A program made the translations under genes and the position numbers. Below, one piece after another: positions 24,801 to 35,240 of a stretch of 64,000 bases of DNA (its first letter is position 1; each line of letters begins with the position of its first letter). The notes beneath the pieces were generated by a model, which had not been told where the DNA came from, did no database searches, and was given only the letters and a program-made list of their open reading frames with translations. This stretch comes from Mytilus galloprovincialis (lineage: Eukaryota; Mollusca; Bivalvia; Mytilida; Mytilidae), in contig NC_134848.1 of NCBI RefSeq assembly GCF_965363235.1, positions 62,644,181-62,708,180 on the forward strand, in the 5' to 3' direction.

Positions 24801-25718
24801 ATATCTTCATATGAGACCAAACGATTTTAACTATGTACTTGCATTCTTATATTTCCACCGACCTTTAACCATTTTAACTATGTGACAAATTGGCCTTAGT
24901 TTGCTTTACGTCCAGTGATGAGTATCTTATGCATATCAAAGACGAACACCGTTCTGTATTTTTTTGTATGTACATTCATTTTGAACAATTTGTAAATAAA
25001 CATTATAACAGCTCTAAAAGGTAAGATGTACAAAGCTCCTATAGATGTAATTTACAGCATTTGATTTGTTTCTATATTTTAAACTATACAATACGAGGGT
25101 CTTGATGGCGATTTACAGAATACAGAATAAAAGGGCAAAACAGAGACTAAATGGCAACAACAAAATAAAGATTAAAGAAAATATAATCAAAACACTACGA
25201 AAGAATGAAAAAGAACAGGGTTCTGAAATAAAGAAAAGAGAACTGAGAAAAAAAGAAAGGATAAACATGGTCTTATATCATACAGAGACGTATACCCCTT
25301 TTCACACCCTCATGTTATGCTACACCTTGAAGTACTTGCCTATTATCCCGAAAGGAAACCAAACAAGATACGAATCCAACACTGTCTTCTCCGTCTTATA
25401 CTTATCATCATCACACGCTTCATTCTCATCCTCGACCAAAGAGCGTATTCGGAACAAGTCTATTATCCACCCTACTCCAAAGATCCCGAACGTCAACAGA
25501 TACACAACTCCCATAAACCATCGGTTTAGATAAAAATGATGCGCTCCGAATGGACCTAAGAAAATGGCTAATAAGTATGCTGTCTTGACCGACTTCTGTT
25601 TATGACTTTTTAGTTTGTTTAATCCTTTTTCCACATTGAACATAAATCCAAACTTAGGTCTCGGAAATTTGATACCATATGTCTTCTTTATTTGTTTCGA
25701 CATGATTTCAGTTTGCAT
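18857..25718 (-). CDS. Four-TM2-domain membrane protein with long disordered tail
   Basis: Coding exons in gene order are 25718-25340, 24550-22463 and 18963-18857, giving 857 residues with matching phases. The exon 1 donor is a GC site in strong context (ATAG|GCAAGT). It joins FGIIG to WHHFYLRN, restoring a canonical TM2 motif. TM2 domains lie at about residues 46-96, 115-165, 182-231 and 251-300. Each has paired hydrophobic helices around G.HHFYL (the third has GAHQYYSG) and ...GVGW..DL.RI. Residues 301-857 are Ser/Asn/Lys-rich with no domain recognised. The last exon adds DANTPVMKLD...GFLTIK; reading through its donor instead ends in GNYI and a stop at 22449. Human TM2D proteins have one TM2 domain, while DNAJC22 has several TM2-like helices plus a J domain; no J domain is visible here. 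An in-frame second ATG lies at 25703. Exon 3 is the least certain part. Function unknown. Confidence 0.83.
19310..20810. mobile_element. 1.5-kb CAG-type TIR transposon in TM2-gene intron 2
   Basis: It starts CAGGGGCGTAAC and ends with the complement GCTACGCCCCTG. The flanks GCAAT (19305-19309) and GCAGT (20811-20815) are an imperfect 5-bp duplication. No intact transposase frame is present, and G-run/C-run stretches sit near 19420-19440. Confidence 0.7.
20811..21475. other. TM2-gene intron 2, no element resolved
   Basis: AT-rich intron sequence with several A/T homopolymer runs. Nothing else recognised. Confidence 0.4.
21476..21674. mobile_element. Mariner-like MITE, TA target site
   Basis: TA + CTGTAAATTCAGAAATTATT... 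at the left is mirrored by ...CATTTCTGAATTTACAG + TA at the right, TIR about 23 bp, 195 bp between the TA pairs. ATTGCGAT occurs as short internal repeats. It lies in TM2-gene intron 2. Confidence 0.8.
21675..22448. other. TM2-gene intron 2, remaining part
   Basis: No conserved coding sequence or clear repeat boundary seen. Confidence 0.35.
24606..25060. repeat. Dispersed repeat fragment in TM2-gene intron 1
   Basis: The GTTCCGGAGCACCTGAGATT start and the following T/G-rich sequence look like a common molluscan retroelement tail (recalled, untested). The rest of the intron shows nothing else. Confidence 0.45.
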
Positions 25719-27017
25719 TTATGCAAAATCAAATTTAACCTTAATTTCTAACTAGTTAAATCATCCCTTGTCTTTTTATTTTATTATTCTGTCTTAAGCT
25801 TACTCCAACATAACTATGTTTAGCATTCCTATTTAGCAAATGAAAATTACGATTGTTTAAATTAGTTCAGGATTTAGTAATTTAAAGTGGTCGTGGTCTA
25901 TCATTTATACGCTTCACAAAATCAATTTCTTTCCGAGGTGGTTAAAATGTAACCTATTGTATAAACGGATTATTTAGATTAATACAGAGATTATAAATTC
26001 ACTTATAGAATAGGTCACTGTTAAATATTTGATATTATTGAAATTATTATTTAGACTATGATATTGAAAAATCGTTCACCTGAAACTTTAATTGTTTTGA
26101 AAATAAACAATACACGAAACTAAATTAAAAAGTCTGATGTGCAAATTTCAGCACTAATTTTTTATCTGTGAAATTTTACATGTTCAATAAAAATTACTTA
26201 AATTAGAAATTACTATCAATTTAATCAGTATTACATATTTTCGTTATTTTGAAAATCCTTCATTACTGAGATAAGTATATATTGAACCTATTGATTTTTT
26301 TCTATTTTCCACTGTTATTCTTTAAATTTGTGCACCGTCTTTTTTTTTTTTTTAATTATTTTTGAAAAGTAGAAAGAAAAAAAGCAGTAACGTGACATGT
26401 CGTTAACTCTGATACTGAGTTTGTGATATACCATGCGTAGACGAAATGCCACCAGCTGTAGCGTCGACTTGGTGGTTATAAACAAGGCAAAAACCGGACA
26501 AATAACACTTAATATACATTAATAAAGAAAAGATCATATGAAAACATAAAAATTAAATTTCTTCAAATCCAGGATTTGCAAATCCTTGTTCAAATGAATA
26601 CAAATTAATCTTATTTCCACTACAAATCGATAGAGACAAAACACATTTTAACATATAAACGAATTATTTCATAATTATGATAGTTTGATTCTTGTTCGAT
26701 TAGTATATACATTTGACTATTAAACATCGACTATGATATGAAACATGTTGAAGTGAGACAGCATTCACAACTGCAAATTGATATGCAGAGAACATTTCTT
26801 TACATACGTTAGTTACCAATCCTTGGTCACAATTGCACATTGTTATGGAGAGGAAATTTCTTTACATAGGTCAGTTACAAATCCATTAATTTTCTCATTT
26901 TTGACCAGTACTTATTTATTTAGTAAACCAAAATATGTTTTTAAACAAGTAGTAGTACCAGAGCAAGATGAAGCAAAAATGGATGCTTTAATTTAATCGA
27001 AGTAATCAAAGCTGTCT
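25719..27017. repeat. Upstream segment of duplicated block A
   Basis: No gene. From about 26130 the sequence is paralogous to 45118-45988, and from about 26395 also to 52090-52740 (shared marker CTCTGATACTGA.TTTGTGA, then GTCAGTTACAAATCCAT). It marks the left limit of the tandem block. Confidence 0.6.
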
Positions 27018-27288
27018 TACAGCAAAATGCATTGAGTGCGTCGGTAAGGGTAGAACGTTTGGTTAGCTCGCTTGTTAGCTGAACCGTGAAGTCTGTTTTA
27101 AGTTATATATACCACACTCCTTTCGAAGTAGTCTAGATCTCCAGACAGATAAATTGGTTATCTTAGGGACCAGTCTACTATTAACGGAGGGTAGTTTACC
27201 TGACCTAATAATGACTTCACGGTTCAGCTAGCAAGCAAGCTAATCAAAAATATTACCTTTACCTACACACTCAATGCATTCTGCTGTA
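27018..27288. mobile_element. 271-bp element with 76-bp TIRs, block A copy
   Basis: TACAGCAAAATGCATTGAGT... (27018-27093) is the inverse of 27213-27288, ending CTCAATGCATTCTGCTGTA. A related copy with two later insertions is at 45989-47180. Half copies are at 28068-28231, 48890-49046 and 52741-52862. Confidence 0.8.
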
Positions 27289-28067
27289 TTACTGGTAAAT
27301 TATTAAACCAGGGATATCGTTACAATATATTACTTAAAACTTTTACTAGATTTTTCCATAAAATTTGAATACTTGATTTTGAAGTTTGGTTTTAACTGTA
27401 GAAAACTTATTTCAAACGGGATAGCACATCCTCATTTTTACGGAAATGTTGTTAACCGTGGCCGGAAATTTAGAAATGATCCTGGTAAACTTATCGCTCC
27501 TTGAAATAAACTTATTCTAAAAGTTTACCAATTCAACACTGTAATAAGATCATTGAATATTGTTTTTATTGGTATAAATATTGATTTTGTTATCAGTAAA
27601 TTAAAAGCAACCTAAATAGTACTGGTTTGTTTTATACATGATTATACACATTCATGGATCTATAATCTGTCGATACCTGTATCTTGGCATTGCACAAGAT
27701 CATGTTTTTCTCTGACTGTTTATGACGTCTTTACACTAAATCCATTGGATGTTGGATGTGTACGGATTGATAATTTAGTCTTATTATCTGCATGGTTTGT
27801 TTATAATTTGTTAAAGCTTTGAACTAGCTGTCAGTTAACTGCGAGTACTCAAAAATCTGTTCCTAGTATCTTTTTGTTGTTGGGATGTTGAATTGTTTTA
27901 CATTGTCATTTCGAGGCCTTTTATAGCTGACTATATGGTATGGGCTTTGCTCATTGTTCAAGGTTGTACGGTGACCTATAGTTGTAAATACTTGTTAATA
28001 CTGTGTCATTTTGGTCTCTTGTGGAGAGTTGTCTCATTGGCAATCATACCACTTCTTTTTTTTTTAT
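27289..28067 (+). pseudogene. Penelope-like element 3' remnant, block A
   Basis: The start reads as broken thumb-domain sequence (GKLLNQGYRYN...LKTFTRFFHK), comparable to EKLLHQGFRYHK in the 13.4-kb copy, with many stops. Non-coding tail follows to GTTGTCTCATTGGCAATCAT at about 28050. The block B copy is at 47181-48880. Confidence 0.65.
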
Positions 28068-28285
28068 ATATAGACATCCATACAGATATATTGGTTATCT
28101 GTCGGACAAGTCTACTCTTAACGGAGGGCAGTTTTCCTAATCTAATACCGGTTTTGACTTTACAGTTCAGCAAGCGAGCAATCTAACCAAAAATATTACC
28201 TTTACCTACACACTCAATGCATTCTGCTGTAAACGCTTTCAAATCTAGATGCTTTATCTTCTCTCCAGACCCAACATGTTTAAGT
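28068..28285. repeat. Right half of the TACAGCA TIR element
   Basis: The interior and right arm of the 27018-27288 element recur here, ending CTCAATGCATTCTGCTGTA at 28231. The left arm is absent. Confidence 0.65.
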
Positions 28286-28372
28286 TGTTTCAGTGGACAA
28301 ACAATGCAGATAAATGTTTCAGTGGACAAACAATGCAGATAAATGTTTCAGTGGTCAAACAATGCAGATAGA
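28286..28372. repeat. 29-bp minisatellite, 3 units
   Basis: Three units of TGTTTCAGTGGACAAACAAT followed by GCAGATAAA. The same unit forms about 41 copies at 49101-50299. Confidence 0.9.
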
Positions 28373-28538
28373 TGTTTAGATATGCAATTGTTTACAACTA
28401 CCCTAAGTTAGGAATCTGATGTTAAGTAGTTGTCGTTTGTTGATGTGGTTTATAAATGTTTCTTGTGTCTTGTTTTTTTTATATAGATTAGACCGTTGGT
28501 TTTCTCGTTTGAATAGTTTTACACTAGTTATTTTGTGT
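28373..28538. repeat. Retroelement-tail fragment before fucosyltransferase A
   Basis: TAGGAATCTGATGTTAAGTA and TTAGACCGTTGGTTTTCTCG match 9230-9350 and 50330-50455. Confidence 0.6.
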
Positions 28539-28697
28539 ATGCTTTCTTTTTCAGTGTAATCAATTGTATGCTTTCTTTTTCAGTGTTATTAATTGTGTGC
28601 TTTCTTTTTCAGTGCTATCAATTGTGTGTTTTTTTTCAGTGTTATTAATTGTGAGCTTTCTTTTTCAGTGTTATCAATTGTGTGCTATCTTTTTCAG
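28539..28697 (+). repeat. 29-bp splice-acceptor-like tandem repeat, about 6 units
   Basis: The unit is GTGTGCTTTCTTTTTCAGTG then TTATCAATT. Each unit has a pyrimidine tract ending in CAG. The last unit (CAG ends 28697) leads straight into the fucosyltransferase open frame, whose in-frame upstream sequence has a TGA at 28652 and no ATG, so a spliced upstream exon is implied. Confidence 0.8.
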
Positions 28698-29734
28698 TGA
28701 TATTAATTGCATCCATACTACATGTACTAGTTGTACATCTATCCCTCTCTGTCATCTTTAAATCGATTAATACAAAATGCAGGAAATTTCAACACGGGAA
28801 CAATTTTACAAAAAACTGTCGAGAAATACCGGCTGAACATGTGCATGACATAAATACTACCACAAATGGTTTCAGTAACAAAGAAAATAAATACACGAGT
28901 AATATTTTTTATTTGTGTCCTGTTTTTAAAGCAAGGTTTGGAAATAACTTATTCCAATTTGCATCCCATTTTGGTATTTCGAGATCAAAGAATATGCACT
29001 TAATAGTAGGTGAAAATACAGAAATAAATCGTGTATTTAACATTGACGTTGATGTACGACCAGACGTGAAAATATGCCAGACATTTAATTACCGGCATGA
29101 AAAACGGTCGTCTGCTTACGACGATAGTCTTTTAAGGTTTAACAATTCTCAAAATGTCAGATTAGTTCGTTCTCTACAATCCTGGAAATATTTTTATGAA
29201 TTTAGGAAAGAACTAAGGAAACAATTAACTTTTCGACGCCATATTCAAATCGAGGCTGAACACAATATTATGGAAATTCTGCAAAAGTTCAACGAAGAAT
29301 CCAGAAAAGAGGTAACTTTAGTGGGCATACATATTCGACTAGGAGATATGTGCAGTAATAGTTATTTAAAAAAAGTTGGTTTTAATATTGCAACACCAGA
29401 GTATTTGTCCAAATCTGTCAACTATTTTCTATCAAAATATAGAAATGTTCTTTTTTTAGTAACTTCACAAAACATGACTTGGGCTAAAGCTAACATGCCC
29501 CGTCACGTGAAAAACAAGGTTGAATATATTGATAGTCCGAAATGGGAGATAATAGTCGCAACCTTATCACTCTGTGATCATACAATAACAACAGTTGGTA
29601 GCTTCAGCTGGTGGATTGGGTGGTTAACTGGAGGGGAAGTGACGTATTATAAATGGCCAGTAAGAGACGGATCAATACTCAGGAAACAATTTAACTATTC
29701 TGACTACTTCTATCCAGGATGGATCGGATTTTGA
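28698..29734 (+). CDS. GT11 alpha-1,2-fucosyltransferase-like, copy A
   Basis: The main coding exon gives about 345 residues and ends at a stop at 29732-29734. A hydrophobic anchor comes first (ILIASILHVLVVHLSLSVIF), then a stem with NFT, NTT sequons, as in type II Golgi enzymes. Catalytic motifs follow in GT11 order: ARFGNNLFQFA (family GRxGNQxFQ), VGIHIRLGD (family H.R.GD, nucleotide-sugar site), VTSQNMTWAK and CDHTITTVGSFSWWIGWLTG (family CDH...G.FG.W...L.GG). The enzyme would transfer fucose from GDP-fucose onto beta-galactose in alpha-1,2 linkage; acceptor preference is unknown. There is no in-frame ATG before the catalytic part, so the start lies in an unseen upstream exon joined at the CAG ending 28697 or at another repeat acceptor. 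Copies B and C lie at 50569 and 56004. Confidence 0.85.
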
Positions 29735-32436
29735 TTGTCAAAACAATATGGGTCGGAAACTAGAAACAATTTTGCGAGAACTATACTGACTATTTCTATC
29801 AAGGATAGATCGGATTTTGATTGTTCTTTTCCGATAGTAAATTAAAAGGTTATCTAGATACCTTTTTTTGTGAAGCAGGAACGGAATACTAACAATTTGC
29901 TCTACAGTATGTATTACTATTCGTGCTGAATTCTCTCCCTCTATTAAGATTGAAAACAGTGTAATATAAAGCGATTGAACCATTTTAATGACAATATCTA
30001 CTGACATTAAATATAATGTTTTATAATTTGATTTGCGTGAACATTGTTAAATAGATACATTTTTCGATAGAAAACTATGACACTCTACTGGTGGTTTATT
30101 CTATGAGTATGAAACTAAAATGTAAGTAGCCTTCTTGGTATAGAGGTACGCAAAAAACACATTCTCGAAATGTTGAGATTATTCCTATGTCGGTCAATTT
30201 GGTCAGCATCTTAACACAAAACGACTTATCTTTTATTCTTTATTGCTTATAATAGACCTTGGCTGGTTTCGTTTAAGACTTTTTGTTAGATATTCGAAAT
30301 CTTCTTAAATGTTTTATGTGGTGCCATTTAAAATTGCAATCACATACCCCTATTTGTGATATTTTACCTTTTATGTTTGTTTGTTTTGATCACATCGTTG
30401 TCAATATATTGGAATTTGATGCGACGGTCATACAAGTTTAGCTAGCTATAATACCAGGTTTTATCAACATAAGAAAATGCCTGTACCAAGTAAGCAATTT
30501 GACAGCTGTTCTACATTCGTTTGATGTGGGTTGTTTTTGCTAACTGATTAGGAACTATCCGTTTTGAATTGCCTTGGAGTTCAGTACTTTTGTGATTTTA
30601 CTGTATACCCCTAATTCAAAGTTCAAATTTTTATCACATATTTTTTTCATAAACATGATAAAAGCCTTGTTATTTTTTCATAGTTTTGAAAGTAAAAAGG
30701 TTCAAGTGATATATGTTTAAGTGAATCAATTTCTGTCAAATTTCATTGTCTTATATATCTCGATACAAATACCTATCGCTTTTTACATCTTTTTTAGTTT
30801 TGATCGATTTATAACAGTCTTTCAAAAGCTCTGTATTTTGAAAGAGAGGAGTTAACACCCCCTTAAGGTGATACCTAACACTACAGGGAGATAATTCTGT
30901 AAAATCAGCTAAACGTTTCAACTACATTGTGTTGTTGAGGGAATATTAAGCTTCTCAATGATCAAAATTAGTGTTTGTCAAACTGCTATATAACCAGTGT
31001 AATTGTTCTGATAAAATGGTTGGTTCAAAATGTTTGAAATTTTTATCTTTTTGTGAAAGGGTCAAAGTAAATACTTTGTTACATTTTATGAAAATTAAAT
31101 GAGTCAAATTGAATAGTGAAGGTGTTTAAAAAATATATATTTTGAGGACATTTATGGTTGGATTTTTTAAAGAAGAAGAATTTATTTGGCAATTGTGTTA
31201 TCTTCCGGTGTTTTTGTTTTCTCTTGATGTAAAAGCATACAACAAATTTTTATAATTTAAATTGGTTGAATATATAGCGAATTTCTGAACAGAAAATAAT
31301 ATTTGTGTTTATCTTGTGAAAATGATCCACAAAAAACATATGACCAAATAAACTTAGTCTAATAAACCTGTGACAATTCTGCTTCTATTGGTACCAATTT
31401 GCTTAAAATCAAACGAAAAATGACCCCAAATTTTTTTTTTTAATAATTTAGTTATATACATGATATATATATACAATATATAGCGAAAAATCTCAAGTGA
31501 CGAATACTTATGGCCAATTCTGTATGTAACATACGATCGTAAAGATGGTAAAAAAATTGTGCGAATACACAGAAATTGACAAAATCGAAAATGATTTCAA
31601 ATAAATGTCCGAAGATTTTTTTTGGACTTAATTTGAAATACATTTTTTTTAATTGTTTTTCTCCTCAATAAAGAATTGAGTTCGAGAGATAAGTGCGTGA
31701 ACAAGACAAATGAGATGTAAAAGCAAACAAAAACAGCGATATTTAATACAAAAATATACAAAACATAATCAAAAGATTGTATGTTGACTTCTAATTTTCT
31801 TTTGTTATTTGTCTTTTTGGTATACCGCACTTTTTTTAATACATAAACAAGAAACACAACAAACAATTAGGGAGAAGCTAGACACAAATTATATTTGTTA
31901 TAGCAAAGGTAGAAAATTCAGTTTATTAGAATTGAATATTTTACTCCAATATCGTCCATTGATATACTATTTTAGCCAGCCCGTTTCACATCGAGTTAAA
32001 TTGTGTGCTGACTTAATCCTGAACTTTTCCTACATATATTGGTATCAAATGTACCAGGCTTATGATTTAATACGCCAGACGCGGGTTCGTCTACATAAGA
32101 CTCACCAGTGGCGCTTAGATCAAAAGAGTTAGAATGCCAAAACAAATACAAAGTTGAAGAGCATTGAGGACCCAAAATTCAAAAGCGTTTTGACAAATAC
32201 GGATGAAGTTATCTATGCCTGGGATAAGTACAGTTGCTAATGACGTTTTAAAAACAATGATGCTGAATAAGTGTCTATTGTTATTTTTTTACTACCGCTA
32301 ATTATAAAGTGTTGAATAATTACTTCTTTTCATTAGAATTCTAAATCAAATTTTGCAAAATATCCAACATTTGGTTTTTATGCAATTTATATGAGTACCA
32401 CATTTTTCATTTTAGGACAACAAAACGAAGAAACAA
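29735..32436. other. Intergenic between fucosyltransferase A and HSPA12 A
   Basis: The first 300 bases match the sequence after copy C (57041-57340). Bases 30410-30620 are a retroelement-tail fragment (ATGCCTGTACCAAGTAAGCA). Bases 30865-31000 (AGGTGATACCTAACACTACA) look like another dispersed repeat and are missing in block C. Bases 31140-32436 match 58060-60010. Bases 32045-32230 carry the CAGACGCG.GTTCGTCTACA repeat also found at 38570 and 38910. No gene seen. Confidence 0.5.
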
Positions 32437-33297
32437 ATCCTTTCGACTTTAGTCGAAAAAGCGAGACTAAGCGATCCTACATTCCGTCGTCGTCGGTGTC
32501 GTCGTCGGCGGCGTCAACAAATATTCACTCTGTGGTTAAAGTTTTTGAAATTTTAATAACTTTCTTAAACCATACGGGATTTCTACCAAACTTGGACAGA
32601 AGCTTGTTTATGATCATGAGATAGTATCCAGAAGTTAATTTTGTGAAAATAAAATTCCATTTTTTCCGTATTTTACTTATAAATGAACTTAGTTTTTCTG
32701 CGGGAAAACATTACATCACTCTGTGGTTGTAGTTTTTAAAATTTTAATAACTTTCTTAAACTATCCTTGGTTTGTACCAAACTTGGACAGAAGCTTGTTT
32801 ATGATCATAAGAAAGTATCTAGAAGTAAATTTTGTAAAATGACAAATCCGTTTTTTCCATATTTTACTTTAAATGGACTTTTTTTCTGCCAGGAAACAAC
32901 ACATTAACTCTGTGGTTAAATTTTTAAATATTTTTATAACTTTCATATACAATTTTTATTTTTTTGTACCAAACTAAGACAGAAGCTTGTTTATGATCAA
33001 AAGCTAGTATCTAGAAGGAAATTTTGTTAAGATTTTGTACCTGTGTATCTGTATTTTACTTAAAAATGGACTTAGTTTTTCTTCCAGTTAACATTACATA
33101 CAGTCTGCAGTTAAAGTTTTTAAAACATTTATTAGATTCATAAACTATCCAGGATTTTTTTTACCAAACTTGGACAGAAGCTTCCTACAATCCAAACGTG
33201 GTATCAAGCGGAATATTTGTATTGATTTTTTCCCTCATTTTTGTTGATCCTGCAATTTACAGCAAAAGTAGTCGAGACACTGGGTTCCGCGGAACCT
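32437..33297. mobile_element. Hairpin-headed element, present in block A, absent in block C
   Basis: It opens with the palindrome TTTCGACTTTAGTCGAAA (32441-32458) and a GTCGTCGTC-rich stretch. Four or so degenerate units of about 190 bp follow (CCAAACTTGGACAGAAGCTT in most). It ends near AGTAGTCGAGACACTGGGTT. Block C reads directly from GACAACAAAACGAAGAAAC into TTTTAATACAC at about 59990-60025, so the block is empty there. The same element in the inverse orientation occurs at 34310-35075. Confidence 0.75.
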
Positions 33298-34309
33298 TTA
33301 CAAATTTAATACACTAGATACAATAATATATTCAAAACATATCTTTAATGAATAACGAAATACCATTGTTTGCAAAACATGAGTTTGAACGGACGAGTAC
33401 CAAGTGGCAAATACTTTCACAACACATTAATTGACTTGAGGTTTTTAATATCATGTCGTTTCGGTGAATCTTCATTGAAGGACAATATATACCTCACGTA
33501 TTTGTTTATTCATTGTGATAACCTAGACGGGTAGTACTCATGGTAATGCAGATTTTCAAATCTTTTCGATACTACATTATAGTGAGATTTCTATTTTCAT
33601 AATACATTTCTATGGGAAGCAGTTAACAACCCAAATATAGGATTGATTTATCTTCCGGAAATTGAAACGGACACAAAACAAAATATCTGTATCAACAAAT
33701 TGACTATTTATAAGAATAATAAGATGTGGTATGATTACTAATGAGACAACCCTACACAGGTGACAAAACGACATAAAAGTTAACAATTATGGGTCATAAT
33801 ATGGCCTTAGATAATGAGTAAAACGAAAAGTAAGGACTAATCATCTATTTATTATACTTTAGCAAACATATCTTAAATTTCAATATATTAGTAGATAATA
33901 TCATGGGATATTTTATTTTCTCAAATGCATATACATATTTTACCATGAAGTGATCGAAGAAAGAAGTAAAATGTCGAAAAAAATCCAATGAAAATTTAGC
34001 AAATGGCAAAATCAAAAGCTCAAAAATATCAAACGAATTGATAACAACTGTCATATTCCTAGTTTGGTACATGCATTTTCTTAAGTAAAAAAAATAAAAA
34101 TATAAAATAAAACAAAAAATAAAAATATAGAATGAAACTATGACAGGCTTTTAGATTAACAGGAGGGGAGTATAAGAACTTATTGTCCAAATATTGAATC
34201 ACAACAAGTATATATATAAGAAATAAATAAATATAATGCGAAGATTATATAATATACATGAATATATATTTCTGAAACATGGAAACTACATGTATACGAA
34301 AAAAAATCG
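33298..34309. other. Duplicated intergenic DNA (A/C), no gene
   Basis: Closely matches 60016-61000. Bases 33725-33765 are the complement of the common tail ending (ATGTGGTATGATTACTAATG). The short reverse frame at 33845-34072 is shared by both blocks but has no domain or coding signature. Confidence 0.5.
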
Positions 34310-35075
34310 TGAGTGTTCAGCGGAACCAAATATCTCGTCTACTTTTGCTGTTAATCGCAGGCTCAACAAAAATGAGGGGAAAAGGCAATAAAAATACTCC
34401 TCTTATAATACTATTTTTTTTTATTGTTAGAAGCTTCTGTCCAAGTTTGGTGAAAATGCAGGATAGTTTATGAATCTAATACATGTTTTAAAAACGTTAA
34501 CTACAGACTGTATGTAATATTTACTTGAAGAAAAACTAGGTCCATTTATAAGTAAAATACGGATAAACAGGTACAAAATTTTAACTAAGTTTCCTTCTAG
34601 ATGCTAGCCTTTGATCATAAACAAGCTTCAGTCAAAGTTTGCTAAAAACCAGGATAGTATAAAAAAAGTTTATAAAATTTTTTATTTTTTTTACCATATA
34701 GTGAATGTATTGTATCCTGTCAGAAAAACTATGTCCATTTGTAAGTAAAATACAGAAAAATGGATTTGTTTTTTACAAAATTTACTTCTGGATACTATCT
34801 TATTATAAAAAACAAGCTTCTGTCCATTTTTTGTACACATCGAGGATAGTTCAAGAAAGTTATAAAAATTTTAAAACTTTACCACAAAGTGTACCAAGGT
34901 TCTGTCCAAGTTTGGAAGAAATCCAGAATAATTTAAGAAAGTTATTAGAATTTCAAATACTTTAACCAGAGTGAATATTTGTGGACGCCACCGACGACGA
35001 CGACGACGACGCCAATGGAAAGTATGATCGCTATATCTCGCTTTTTCGACTAAAGTCGAAGGCTCGACAATGAAT
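34310..35075 (-). repeat. Inverse copy of hairpin-headed element, block A
   Basis: Reverse-complement of the 32437-33297 element: GTAGACGAGAT end, units with AAGCTTCTGTCCAAGTTTGG, a CGACGACGAC run (about 34990-35012) and the TTTTCGACTAAAGTCGAA hairpin at about 35042-35058. Together with the left copy it makes a large imperfect inverted repeat with a loop of about 1 kb. Confidence 0.8.
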
Positions 35076-35240
35076 GACATTGAATTATAGTTTGAAACAA
35101 TACGCTTAAGTACTAATATAAATACAAGATCAAACTACGAGGTAACCATAATTGTACAATAAAAGAATACACCCTAGCTGATAGTTCAAACTCAAAGTCT
35201 TCTGTCTAACTAATGAATTTTCCTTTGATTCACGATACGA

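Noticed and set aside
25066-25533. Forward open frame of 155 codons
   Set aside because: Its second half is antisense to TM2 exon 1 and the first half is low-complexity AT-rich sequence.
33845-34072. Reverse open frame of 75 codons conserved in blocks A and C
   Set aside because: Conservation follows from the recent duplication of the whole region; no domain or signal supports coding.
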